Translations under genes and position numbers: made by a program
Notes under the pieces: model-generated
Database searches by the model: none
Told to the model about the DNA's origin: nothing
Seen by the model: only the letters and a program-made list of their open reading frames with translations
Shown here: one piece after another, positions 25,277-33,542 of the stretch
Numbering within the stretch: position 1 is the first letter of the stretch
Layout of the letters: every line of letters begins with the position of its first letter
Source: Desulfobacterales bacterium
GTDB lineage: Bacteria > Desulfobacterota > Desulfobacteria > Desulfobacterales > G020353555
DNA: 36,946 nt
Assembly (NCBI GenBank): GCA_020353555.1
Contig: CP070697.1
Span: 6,274,658 to 6,311,603, forward strand
Direction: 5' to 3'

Positions 25277-26107
25277 TTACATCGACAATCCGCCGCTCAC
25301 CAAAATCACCTGCCCCGACACATAGTCGGCCAGGGGTGAAGCCAAAAACAGAATGGGCCCGGCGGCCTCCTCCGGGGTCCCCGGCCGGCCCAACGGAACC
25401 ATCAGAGTCATGACTTGGCGCTGGGCTTGGGGGATGCCGACGGGCACCTTCTCGCCGTCGCGTTCGAGATCTTCCGCTTCTTCCTTAGCCTTCGTCAAGC
25501 GGGTGTCGATCCAGCCGTAAGCGATGGCATTGCATTGAACATTGAATCGGCCCCATTCTTTGGCAATGCTTTTGGTAAACCCCGATAGCGCCGATTTAGC
25601 CGCGGCGTAGTTGGACTGGCCCGCATTGCCACTTGTTCCGGACATGGAGGAAATGTTGATGATTTTCCGGGCTACGGCGCGACCCGATCGCTCAATCTCG
25701 CGTTTGGCCGCGTCACGAAAAAAAGGAGCGGCCGCCCTGATAAGTTTGAAGGGCGCTTTGACATGAACGTCCATCATGGCATCCCACATTTTATCGGTCA
25801 TTTTGTGAATCACCCCATCCCAGGTGTAGCCCGCGTTGTTGACAAGGATATCAATGCCGCCAAAGGCGTCCGCCGCCGCCTGCACGATGCCGGCGGCAAA
25901 ATCATCGGCGGTGACATCGCCCACATAGGCCACGGCCTCACCGCCCGCCCCTTTTATTTCCTCAACCGTTTGACCCGCCGGTGCGGGGTCGATGTCACTT
26001 ACCACCACCTTCGCCCCTTCCCGGGCAAACTTCAGCGCGGCGGCCTGTCCGATCCCTCTCCCGGACCCCGTGATGACGGCGACTTTGTCCTGCAACATAT
26101 TTTCCAT
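25277..26107 (-). CDS. SDR-family 3-hydroxyacyl-CoA dehydrogenase
   Basis: The 276-residue short-chain dehydrogenase has the cofactor motif TGSGRGIG (13-20), NNAG (90-93), serine at 153-154 in NISSMSG, and Y167/K171 in SNYAAAKSAL. D38 after the second strand favours NAD over NADP. It resembles FabG and the dehydrogenase half of D-bifunctional protein. Beside the MaoC hydratase it probably oxidises a (3R)-hydroxyacyl-CoA to the 3-keto form for the thiolase encoded upstream. The ATG at 26107 has AAGGAAAG; a longer start at 26161 would run to within four bases of the thiolase stop and has no need. Confidence 0.9.
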   Translation of the reverse strand: MENMLQDKVAVITGSGRGIGQAAALKFAREGAKVVVSDIDPAPAGQTVEEIKGAGGEAVAYVGDVTADDFAAGIVQAAADAFGGIDILVNNAGYTWDGVIHKMTDKMWDAMMDVHVKAPFKLIRAAAPFFRDAAKREIERSGRAVARKIINISSMSGTSGNAGQSNYAAAKSALSGFTKSIAKEWGRFNVQCNAIAYGWIDTRLTKAKEEAEDLERDGEKVPVGIPQAQRQVMTLMVPLGRPGTPEEAAGPILFLASPLADYVSGQVILVSGGLSM

Positions 26108-26165
26108 CTCGGCTTTCCTTTCTAATCCGGTGCGCTCGCATCGCTGGAGGCTCGTCAACAAACCC

Positions 26166-27371
26166 CTAATCGATTCCGAGAATCGCTATCGCCGCCACGT
26201 TTTGATGCGGCATGCCCCCCAAATTATGGGTCAGTCCCAGCCGCGGGTTCTTCACCTTGCGCTCCTCCGGCACCCGTTCCAGCAGCTGTTCATACATGGC
26301 ATAAATCATCCGCAGCCCCGAGGCCCCGATGGGATGCCCGAAACATTTCAAGCCCCCGTCCACCTGGCAGGGAACTTGGCCGTTCAGATCATAAAACCCG
26401 CCCATGATATCTTCGTAAGCACCGCCTTTGGGGGAGATATGCAGATCCTCCATGGTGACCATCTCGGTGATGGAAAAGCAATCATGGACTTCGCACATAC
26501 TCAGCTCTTTGCGCGGATCTTTAACGCCGGCTTCCTCGTAGGCTTTGGTCGCCGCGATGCGGGTCGTGACAAAATGGGCGCCGTCCCAGCTCGTGCCGAT
26601 GGCCTCTTCACCGGAGCTGACCGATACGGCCAGGGCCTTGACTTTGACGATGTTCTGATTTTGCTTCAGATCTTTGGCGATCGCCGGTGTGGTGATGAGG
26701 GCGCAGGCCGCGCCGTCACTCACCCCGCAGCAGTCAAAAAGCCCCAGGGGATAGGCGATCATGGGCGCGGCTTTAATCTGCTCCTCGGTAACCGCCTTAC
26801 GCAAATGGGCCTTGGGGTTTAAGGCACCGTTGGCATGACTCTTGGCCGAAACATGCGCCATGGCATCTTTGATTTTTTCCATGGGAATGCCCCATTTGGC
26901 GCTGTAGGCCGTGGCCAGTTGCGCGAACATGCCCGGCGCGGTCATGTTGGCACTGATCATGAATTGCCGAACACCCATCCCCACGCTGGCGGGCAAGCCC
27001 CCGTAGCCGGTGTCCTTTAATTTTTCCACTCCCAACGCCAGGACGATATCGTAAACGCCCGCCGCCACGGAATAGCAGGCCGCCCTGAAGGCTTCCGTGG
27101 CCGTCGCGCAATAGTTTTCCGTTCGCGTCACCGGTATATAGGGTAATTTCAACGCCACCCCCAGCGGAACCGCCGCTTTGCCCACGTTGATCTCATCGAT
27201 ATGGGTGCCGATATAGGCCGCCTCGATTTCTTTTTTTTCGATACCGGCATCCGCCAGGCATTCGACAAAAGCTTCGGCCGCCAGATCTTCGGCGTACGCT
27301 TCCCACCGTTCACCAAACCGGGTGCATCCCATTCCCAGTATTGCCACCTTATCTCGGATTCCCTCAGCCAT
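26166..27371 (-). CDS. Thiolase-family acyl-CoA acyltransferase (SCP-x/archaeal type)
   Basis: This 401-residue thiolase has the nucleophile C88 in ENYCATATEAF, H296 in CEVHDCFSI, and H346 in KCFGHPIGASG. It belongs with SCP-x-like and archaeal thiolases rather than FadA. Such proteins often need a DUF35 partner, which here is fused to the HMGCS-like protein encoded directly upstream (stop and start adjoin at 27371/27372). It should cleave a 3-ketoacyl-CoA with CoA, though related DUF35-associated proteins in steroid degradation are aldolases that lack the nucleophilic cysteine kept here. The start has AAGGAGG. Confidence 0.92.
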   Translation of the reverse strand: MAEGIRDKVAILGMGCTRFGERWEAYAEDLAAEAFVECLADAGIEKKEIEAAYIGTHIDEINVGKAAVPLGVALKLPYIPVTRTENYCATATEAFRAACYSVAAGVYDIVLALGVEKLKDTGYGGLPASVGMGVRQFMISANMTAPGMFAQLATAYSAKWGIPMEKIKDAMAHVSAKSHANGALNPKAHLRKAVTEEQIKAAPMIAYPLGLFDCCGVSDGAACALITTPAIAKDLKQNQNIVKVKALAVSVSSGEEAIGTSWDGAHFVTTRIAATKAYEEAGVKDPRKELSMCEVHDCFSITEMVTMEDLHISPKGGAYEDIMGGFYDLNGQVPCQVDGGLKCFGHPIGASGLRMIYAMYEQLLERVPEERKVKNPRLGLTHNLGGMPHQNVAAIAILGID

Positions 27372-28829
27372 TTATTGTACCTCCTTCATGGGGACCGCCT
27401 TCCAGAAATAGCCGGAAATGTCCCTTTTTTCATCGTAGTATTTGCGGCGAAAACTCATGCTGACCACCATCCCGGTCGCCAGTTCCGCCAGATCACAATC
27501 GGTGAAGTCGAACATCATCTTGCCGCCGCCTTCAAACTCAATCTGGCCATAAATGGCCGGCGGATTAGAGGATGCCGCCAGCATATCACCGGTGAAGCTG
27601 GCAATACGGCCGATTTTATCCGCGAAACGGTAGTCTTCCATTGCCCCGACGGCGCCGCACGCGGCGTTGACACAAACCGCCTGGGGCGGAATCTGAACGG
27701 TGCCGCATTTTTGGCATTTTGTGCCCCACAGACCCAGGACCGTTTTCCGTGAACGCCACAGTGCCGACCAGCGGGTCCAGACGTCTTCCTCGGCGCGCAG
27801 CCCGGCATCGCCCGGCAATATATTGCGCCACACGAGATATTTGGTGTAATTGTCCAACTCCGCCCGGTGGGTCAGGCATTCGGAAATACCTTTGTTGTGG
27901 GCCTTGTTTTTGATATTTCCCGTGACCTCGAAATAAAGGGCATCACATCCGCTGCCGAAGCTGACCAGCAGAAGTCGGTCTCCCGGTTGGGCCGCTTCCA
28001 GGGCGTTGACCAACATCACCAGCGGCTGGGCGGTCCCGCTGTGCCCGATTTCCGCCTGCAGATTATTTTGATCCGCTTCCGGCGCAATGCCCATCAATTG
28101 ATTCAGTTTTTTGCGGGCGGCGGCGTAATGGCAGTCGTAAAGGACCTTGGCAAAATCGGCCATCTTGAGCTCATATTTATTCAGGAGGCCGTTGACGACC
28201 TCCGGGATAAACTGATCATAGCCCAAATCCCGGATCCAGCGATCTTCCCACTGGCGATCATATTTGGCGGACTGCCCGCGATAATGATCGGCAAAATCAT
28301 AGGTAATGGAATAAGACCCCTTGAACTCGGCGATCACATTTTGATCCCCGACGATCACGGCCGCGGCGGCGTCGCCGAAAATCAGCTCCTGGGGCGATGC
28401 CGGCTTGCCCAGTCGGCATTCGGATGCCGTAACCGCGATGTGGTTTAAGCGCTTGGCCTCCACCCCGTCCAGGGCCGACAGCAAGGCGGTTGTACCGGCC
28501 TTGAGGCCGCCGGAAAAATCGGCCGCGCGAATATGATCGTTCAGACCCAGGGCGGCGCCGACGATGCCGGCATTGAGCCTTTCCTTGTAGGGCATTGTGG
28601 TGGAAGCGCAATAGATGCCCTCCACCTTTGAACGGTCCATTCCGGCCAGAGCGTCGCGCCCCGCCGCCACGGTCATCGTGAGACTGTCTTCATCAAAATT
28701 GGCGACCGCTTTTTCGCCCCTGGCATGGGCGATATTGCCCGGGTTCATCCATCCCATCGCTTGATAAACGGCACTCCGCTTCAGCCGGTAGCGCGGTACG
28801 TAACCGCCATAGGAACATATCCCGACCAT
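27372..28829 (-). CDS. HMG-CoA synthase-like protein fused to a DUF35 zinc-ribbon/OB domain
   Basis: The 485-residue protein joins two domains. Residues 1-305 have the thiolase fold of the HMG-CoA synthase/FabH group (MVGICSYGGYVPRYRLKRSA, ELIFGDAAAAVIVG, GHSGTAQPLVMLVNALEAA). Residues 330-485 are a DUF35 domain with a zinc ribbon (C372, C375, C386, C391) and an OB part (IGRIASFTGDMLA, GGGKMMFDFTDCD). In HMG-CoA synthase the catalytic cysteine sits directly before KAGT; here the matching residue is L109 in FSGGLKAGTTAL, so ordinary synthase chemistry seems lost. H234 may match the catalytic histidine. It adjoins the thiolase gene, and a joint complex is likely. The start has AAAGGAGG. Confidence 0.85.
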   Translation of the reverse strand: MVGICSYGGYVPRYRLKRSAVYQAMGWMNPGNIAHARGEKAVANFDEDSLTMTVAAGRDALAGMDRSKVEGIYCASTTMPYKERLNAGIVGAALGLNDHIRAADFSGGLKAGTTALLSALDGVEAKRLNHIAVTASECRLGKPASPQELIFGDAAAAVIVGDQNVIAEFKGSYSITYDFADHYRGQSAKYDRQWEDRWIRDLGYDQFIPEVVNGLLNKYELKMADFAKVLYDCHYAAARKKLNQLMGIAPEADQNNLQAEIGHSGTAQPLVMLVNALEAAQPGDRLLLVSFGSGCDALYFEVTGNIKNKAHNKGISECLTHRAELDNYTKYLVWRNILPGDAGLRAEEDVWTRWSALWRSRKTVLGLWGTKCQKCGTVQIPPQAVCVNAACGAVGAMEDYRFADKIGRIASFTGDMLAASSNPPAIYGQIEFEGGGKMMFDFTDCDLAELATGMVVSMSFRRKYYDEKRDISGYFWKAVPMKEVQ

Positions 28830-28975
28830 GACGCCTCCTTTCGCTTGTGATAACGATTGCTCATCCCATTTCTATTGGAATTTCCCCGTCGCTGACCATC
28901 GCGCCGCATCGGTTCGACGCCGTTGGCCGGCCTCCCGTGCAGGAAGGGTCCGGTCCGCGGACCCTTCACCGCCCG

Positions 28976-30439
28976 CTAGGAGGCACGCAAATCCAAAAAC
29001 CGTCTATATTTGTACATCTGCCTGAGGACGTGCACCGCCCTTTCCGGCGTGGGGAACGAGACGACCTGAAATTCTTCCAGATTTGTTTTGTGCGAAGCTT
29101 CGCTTCCCAAGCCCACGGCGATAATCGGTTTGCCCGCGCGCTTCACCAGGCGGCCGATACCGTGCAGAATGTTATCGGAATTTTGGATCTGGCGCTCGAA
29201 ATCCTGGGATGCCCGGTGGATGGCCTCCAGCAACTGCGGCGGACCCTTGACTTCGTGGGAAAAAGGGTAGGATGGCAGGAGGCTACCCACACCGAGCGCC
29301 AAAACAGCATCCACGCCCTCCCAGTCGGCCAGGATTTCCAAACATTCAGGATACGGATCATAGGCAATGGTCGCCACCAAATCCACGGGATTTCCGCGAC
29401 TCCAGTATGGGGGAAGAAATTCGTCCAATCTTTGGATCAACGCGGCGGATAAAGGCGGAACGACCAAACCGTTTTCATCACAGCAATCGGCGGTGATGAC
29501 CCCCCAACCACCCCCGCGCGTGATGATTCCCACCCGGTTGCCCTTGGGCAGCGGATAATTGGCAAAAGCCTTGGCACAGTCTAGCAGGGCCTGGCTTGTG
29601 GTTACGCCCAGCATGCCGGCCTGCTCGACGGCCCCTTTAAAAATTCGGTCCGCTCCGGCCAAAGCGCCGCTGTGGGATGCCGCCGCGCGGCCGCCGGCGG
29701 CCGTGCGACCTCCCTTGAAGACGATAATCGGTTTTTTCCTGGAAATCGCTTGCGCTTCCTCCACCAGAGGGGTGCCCGGATCAATGCCTTCCAGATAGGC
29801 GAGAATAACCCGCGTATCCTCATCCTGTCCGAAATAGCGCAAAAAATCGACGCAGTTCAGATCGCCTTCATTGCCGCTGCTGACAAATTTTTCAAACCCT
29901 ACGCCCTGCTGTTCGCCCCAGCCCAGGATCTGAACCCCGAGATTGCCACTTTGGGACAACATGGACACCGAACCCTGCAAAGGCATCAGCGGAGGCATTT
30001 GGGCGTGCAGATTTGACGTGGAACAGAAAATCCCCATGCTATTGGGTCCCACCACACGAATGCCATGTTTTCTGGCCCGGGCGACCACCTCGCGTTCCAG
30101 TTCCGCGCCCTCCGATCCGGTTTCACTGAAGTCGGATGTTATCACGACCACAAACGGAATACCCTTGGCACCGCATTCATCCATCAGGGAAGGTACAACC
30201 TGGGCCGGCGTGACAATCAGCGCCAGATCCACCTTGTCCGGAATAGCGCGGACCGTGGGGTAACATTTATACCCCAGAATCGCTTCCTCGCGGGGATTTA
30301 CCGGATAGACCGTCCCCTGATAGTTGCCCTTCAGGATATTGAGCAGAATGATATGACCCCATTTGCCGCCCTCGGCCGAAACGCCGATCATGGCGATACT
30401 GGCAGGGTTAAAGAGTTTGCCCAGATCGGGCTGATCCAT
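28976..30439 (-). CDS. ADP-forming acyl-CoA synthetase alpha-type protein
   Basis: A 487-residue protein with the CoA-binding and succinyl-CoA-ligase-like domains of ADP-forming acetyl-CoA synthetase (ACD): LFNPASIAMIGVSAEGGKWG at the start, VGPNSMGIF, LSQSGNLGVQILGW, and the catalytic H256 in AASHSGALAGAD. The ATP-grasp (beta) domain is absent, so a separate beta subunit would be needed, and none is in view. It may activate an acid to its CoA ester or recover ATP from one. The ATG at 30439 with AGGAAGAGG before it is better than one at 30493. Confidence 0.87.
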   Translation of the reverse strand: MDQPDLGKLFNPASIAMIGVSAEGGKWGHIILLNILKGNYQGTVYPVNPREEAILGYKCYPTVRAIPDKVDLALIVTPAQVVPSLMDECGAKGIPFVVVITSDFSETGSEGAELEREVVARARKHGIRVVGPNSMGIFCSTSNLHAQMPPLMPLQGSVSMLSQSGNLGVQILGWGEQQGVGFEKFVSSGNEGDLNCVDFLRYFGQDEDTRVILAYLEGIDPGTPLVEEAQAISRKKPIIVFKGGRTAAGGRAAASHSGALAGADRIFKGAVEQAGMLGVTTSQALLDCAKAFANYPLPKGNRVGIITRGGGWGVITADCCDENGLVVPPLSAALIQRLDEFLPPYWSRGNPVDLVATIAYDPYPECLEILADWEGVDAVLALGVGSLLPSYPFSHEVKGPPQLLEAIHRASQDFERQIQNSDNILHGIGRLVKRAGKPIIAVGLGSEASHKTNLEEFQVVSFPTPERAVHVLRQMYKYRRFLDLRAS

Positions 30440-30507
30440 CCTCTTCCTTTCGATTCCCGCCGTTGCACGCCGGCCGCCGGGCCAGCCGGGCATTCAAGCG
30501 CTTTGAC

Positions 30508-31356
30508 CTAATCGTCCGTGTAAGGCGGTTCCTCCCACCAGGGATAAATATCGGGCAGATCCGTACTGGTTTTCATCTTGAATTCCGGGGCCCGCTTTTC
30601 CAGAAACGATGCGGCCCCTTCCTTGAGGTCGTCGGTTTGGAACATATATGTCAAGCACTTGGATTCCATGATATGGGCCGCCATGGGGTGGGCGGCGCCC
30701 AGCATCTTCCAGAGCATCTGCCGGGCCAAAGCCGTGGACACGGCCGAGGTGTTGGCCGCAATTTCATTGGCCATTTGGCGCGCGGCCGGCATAAGGTCTT
30801 CGGGGGGCACAACCTGGCTGAAGAGGCCCATCTCCAATCCCTCGCGGGCCGTAAACAACCGTCCCGTCAAAATCAATTCCGCCGCGCGGCTGATGCCGAT
30901 AATCTTCGGCAAGAAGTAGGTGCTGCAACCCTCCGGAACAATTCCTCGCCGATTAAAGACAAACCCGATCTTGGTAGCGGTCTCGGAAGCAATGCGAATA
31001 TCCATGGCCGTGGTCAGCGTTATCCCCACCCCAACGGCATGCCCGTTGACAGCGGCGATCAAGGGTTTCTGCATGTTGAACATTCTCAACGTGGCCTGTC
31101 CAGCCGTATCACGATGCGGTCCGGTTTGGCCTTCCAGATTGAAGCCTCCGCTGCTCAAATCCGCACCGGCGCAAAACGCCCGGCCGGCCCCCGTGAAAAT
31201 CACGACCCGTACATGATCGTCGTTATCGGCCAGGTCCAGGGCCTGGATGACTTCCGTCATCATGCGCGGCGTCCAGGCATTGAGAATATCCGGCCGATTC
31301 AGCGTAATCACGGCGATCCGCCCGTCCACGCGGTAAATAATCTGATCAAAATCCAT
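30508..31356 (-). CDS. Enoyl-CoA hydratase/isomerase (crotonase family)
   Basis: The 282-residue crotonase has the oxyanion-hole motifs FCAGADLSSGG and AVNGHAVGVGITLT. In the active-site region it reads NRRGIVPEGCSTYFLPK, so a glutamate near the family's second catalytic position is kept (PEG), while the first is not obvious. This form is common in hydratase/isomerase members of unsettled specificity. The long C-terminal tail ends in a WWEEPPYTDD type sequence. It may hydrate or isomerise a double bond in the pathway's acyl-CoA. The start has GAGGGGG. Confidence 0.88.
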   Translation of the reverse strand: MDFDQIIYRVDGRIAVITLNRPDILNAWTPRMMTEVIQALDLADNDDHVRVVIFTGAGRAFCAGADLSSGGFNLEGQTGPHRDTAGQATLRMFNMQKPLIAAVNGHAVGVGITLTTAMDIRIASETATKIGFVFNRRGIVPEGCSTYFLPKIIGISRAAELILTGRLFTAREGLEMGLFSQVVPPEDLMPAARQMANEIAANTSAVSTALARQMLWKMLGAAHPMAAHIMESKCLTYMFQTDDLKEGAASFLEKRAPEFKMKTSTDLPDIYPWWEEPPYTDD

Positions 31357-31454
31357 AAGGCCCCCTCTTCTCCATCAGCCGGCAGATGCAATCGGGAGAA
31401 ACACCGAGTGCCGGGCGGCGGCCTCCAACGGGTCCTCGGTCGCCACTCCCTGGG

Positions 31455-32807
31455 TTACCAGTCCATCCCGGCCTTTTTCCGCTCTTCCCGAAAGTGGTCC
31501 ATCGTCTCCACAAACGCTTCCACCTTGGAAAGCGCCTCTTCCTCATTGAACAAGCGCAAATCAACGATGTCCCCGGTCACGACCAAGCCCGGAACCTTGA
31601 GACGGTTTTCCAGCAGATCTTTAAGATTGAGCAACGTATAGGTGGCGGCGCGACAGGACATCAGCGGATGACAAAATATGCCATCGGTCCGATAATCATG
31701 GGCCGCCTGGAGGTAGGGCGCCACCATCGTGCCGGTGACAATTGCATGTTTCCGGGAAAACTCAAACGTATCGGTAAATTTTTGATAGGTCAGGCGGGCA
31801 ATACGCTCCAACGGATCACGCACGCCCTGAATTTCCTCCTGCGGGATCGGGATGGGCGCATGATACCCGAAGCTTTCATAGACCATCGCGATTCCGAATT
31901 TCTCCGCCAATCTGTCGAAAAAGCCCAGGCTGTGCCATGGAGGAAGTTCGGCAAACATCATGCGATATTTTTCATTGGGTATCGCGCCGATGCCTTTGTC
32001 GGCCTTGTCTCGAACTTCCGCATGCACTCTTTGATAAAACGCATAGGCTTCCGGATCGTAGGGCAAGTAAAAATGGGCCAGCATGATCGCCCAAAAGTCC
32101 TGCGCAACCATGGGGGAAGGGACGGCCCGGCGCAGCAAATCGACTTCGTGGGCCAGCTGCAAGGTCTTGAACGTCGTATCAACGATTTCTTCCAGCTTGT
32201 CCCAATCCATTTCCCGGCCTAAAAGCTTTTCCAGGAAAGCCACGAATTCTTTCAAATGCGCCACCATGAATCGGATGGTCTTGGCCTTCTGGTCGGGCAG
32301 GAAAAATTCCGTAACTCCCGGGAAGGGAAGTTCGAGGGTCCATTGCGGGACATCCAAGTAACGCTTCAACCCTTGAAACCATTTAAACCGGGCGTCGCAC
32401 GTCGCCCCCGATCCAATGAGCACCACCGGCTTCGGCATCCCGCCCGCGGGGGCATCCGGGGGAATCGCCATATCGTTTTCCGCCATATAACTGGCATAAC
32501 CGAAGCTGTTGCGGGCGTATCCGCAAAGGGTCGCGGGGAAGCCCTCGCTGTCACTGCGTTCCAGATAGGGCTCCGCCAGACGCGATGCCGCGCAGAAGGC
32601 CCCATAATTTTCCGGAAAGACCAGTTCAAGACCCATGGCCTTGGCGATCAGTTCGCCTTCATACCACGTCACCATGGACCATCCCACCGGACGACCTTCC
32701 ATCTGGGCCTTATGGGCATTTTTGATGAGTTTTTTGCCGAAATAACCGGCCTCCCTGGCGGTTTCCATACTCTTGGCCGCCGTGGCTTTCTTTTTTTCTG
32801 CTTCCAT
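31455..32807 (-). CDS. 2-hydroxyacyl-CoA dehydratase/benzoyl-CoA reductase-type subunit (HgdB/BcrC family)
   Basis: A 450-residue member of the HgdB/BcrC/BadD family, oxygen-sensitive enzymes that bind a [4Fe-4S] cluster and use one very low-potential electron for dehydration of 2-hydroxyacyl-CoA or ring reduction. Likely ligands are C95 in ATLCGYARNS, C137 in GATCDARFKW and C385 in HPLMSCRAATY. The active enzymes usually have two such subunits plus an ATP-driven activator with a BadF/HgdC fold; neither is encoded in this window. It could act as a homodimer or with subunits encoded elsewhere. The start has AAGGGA 11 bases upstream. Confidence 0.88.
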   Translation of the reverse strand: MEAEKKKATAAKSMETAREAGYFGKKLIKNAHKAQMEGRPVGWSMVTWYEGELIAKAMGLELVFPENYGAFCAASRLAEPYLERSDSEGFPATLCGYARNSFGYASYMAENDMAIPPDAPAGGMPKPVVLIGSGATCDARFKWFQGLKRYLDVPQWTLELPFPGVTEFFLPDQKAKTIRFMVAHLKEFVAFLEKLLGREMDWDKLEEIVDTTFKTLQLAHEVDLLRRAVPSPMVAQDFWAIMLAHFYLPYDPEAYAFYQRVHAEVRDKADKGIGAIPNEKYRMMFAELPPWHSLGFFDRLAEKFGIAMVYESFGYHAPIPIPQEEIQGVRDPLERIARLTYQKFTDTFEFSRKHAIVTGTMVAPYLQAAHDYRTDGIFCHPLMSCRAATYTLLNLKDLLENRLKVPGLVVTGDIVDLRLFNEEEALSKVEAFVETMDHFREERKKAGMDW

Positions 32808-33024
32808 AGTCTTTCAATCCCTTTTTCCCCCTGCACCGTTGCCGGTTTGGCGACACGCGCCGACGGCGGCAATCCCCCCGCGTCCACGGACAAAATCCTT
32901 CACTGCGGGCTTATTCAGCGCAGGCGCTAGTTTTTGCGGGCCTGAAACCAACACAAAAGGTGAGCGCGCAATCCCGGCCTCCATTTTGTGGGGTTTCGAC
33001 CCATCTTGAGGAATCCATCAAAGT

Positions 33025-33112
33025 TAGAATTTAATAGCAGGTTGGGTTGCGAAAGGCAAACCCATCACGCGCCGGCGAAGGGTCTCAACCCAACCCGCAA
33101 AATGAAATTCTA
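33025..33112. repeat. Small palindromic intergenic repeat
   Basis: The outer ends are TAGAATTT (33025-33032) and AAATTCTA (33105-33112). An inner pair, GGTTGGGTTG (33040-33049) and CAACCCAACC (33086-33095), forms a perfect ten-base stem. The layout is that of a short MITE- or REP-like repeat; the GGTTGGGTT core is common in such elements of many bacteria. It holds no gene. Confidence 0.5.
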
Positions 33113-33151
33113 CCGGTGGCTTTAGCTTAACCTTTTGGGGGTTAGGGGTCG

Positions 33152-33182
33152 GATAGGGTCCTGATTGCAATCGGTCCCTATC
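33152..33182 (-). terminator. Hairpin downstream of the small CxxC protein gene
   Basis: GATAGGG (33152-33158) pairs with CCCTATC (33176-33182), with a ten-base palindrome GATTGCAATC between them. It lies about 60 bases beyond the stop at 33242 and may end or stabilise the transcript of the ThDP enzyme and the small protein. No T run follows on the minus strand. Confidence 0.3.
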
Positions 33183-33241
33183 GCCCCCTGGGTTGGCCGA
33201 TCCAGGCCGGGAGGACCCCGCCGCCCGGCATTGCAAGGATG

Positions 33242-33469
33242 TTAATCGGGGAGGTACTCGAACACGACATCACACTCCCAGTGGATGGGCATCAACATCT
33301 TGGGATCGTATCCGTCCTCACAAATGAGTTTTAAGGGGTTGCTGGGGTCGGGTTTCAGATACCCCCGGTGGATAAAATGCTGCTTGCCGGCTTCCCTTCC
33401 TTCCCAGTGCCAGCCTCCGTAAGGGACATCTTGTTCGAGTCCGCACTTTGGGCATTTAAATTTTGGCAT
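33242..33469 (-). CDS. Small CxxC (zinc-ribbon-like) protein
   Basis: This 75-residue protein is not one I recognise. It begins MPKFKCPKCGLEQDVPYGG, with C6 and C9 as a zinc-knuckle CxxC, and has two further cysteines, C50 in LKLICEDG and C66 in IHWECDVV, plus several histidines (21, 31, 34, 63). One metal site of four cysteines is plausible. A strong GGGAGGA ribosome site supports it as a real gene. It lies 73 bases after the ThDP enzyme gene and is likely cotranscribed, so it may be a partner or electron/metal carrier for that enzyme. Confidence 0.75.
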   Translation of the reverse strand: MPKFKCPKCGLEQDVPYGGWHWEGREAGKQHFIHRGYLKPDPSNPLKLICEDGYDPKMLMPIHWECDVVFEYLPD

Positions 33470-33542
33470 CGCTTCATCCTCCCATTTTAGAAATGAAAAG
33501 GGTAGTCATCGCTCCGCTGATCTTGTGCGCTGCGGATTGCGG

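Larger units (their letters stand above)
32808..33241. other. Spacer with two palindromic structures
   Basis: This 434-base gap holds no supported gene. It carries an 88-base palindromic element (33025-33112) and a hairpin (33152-33182), each listed separately, plus the dehydratase gene's ribosome site next to 32807. Confidence 0.5.

Noticed and set aside
30463-31641. Plus-strand reading of 392 codons
   Set aside because: It is antisense to the crotonase-family gene, with low-quality, family-free translation.
31386-32222. Plus-strand reading of 278 codons
   Set aside because: It is antisense to the HgdB-type gene.
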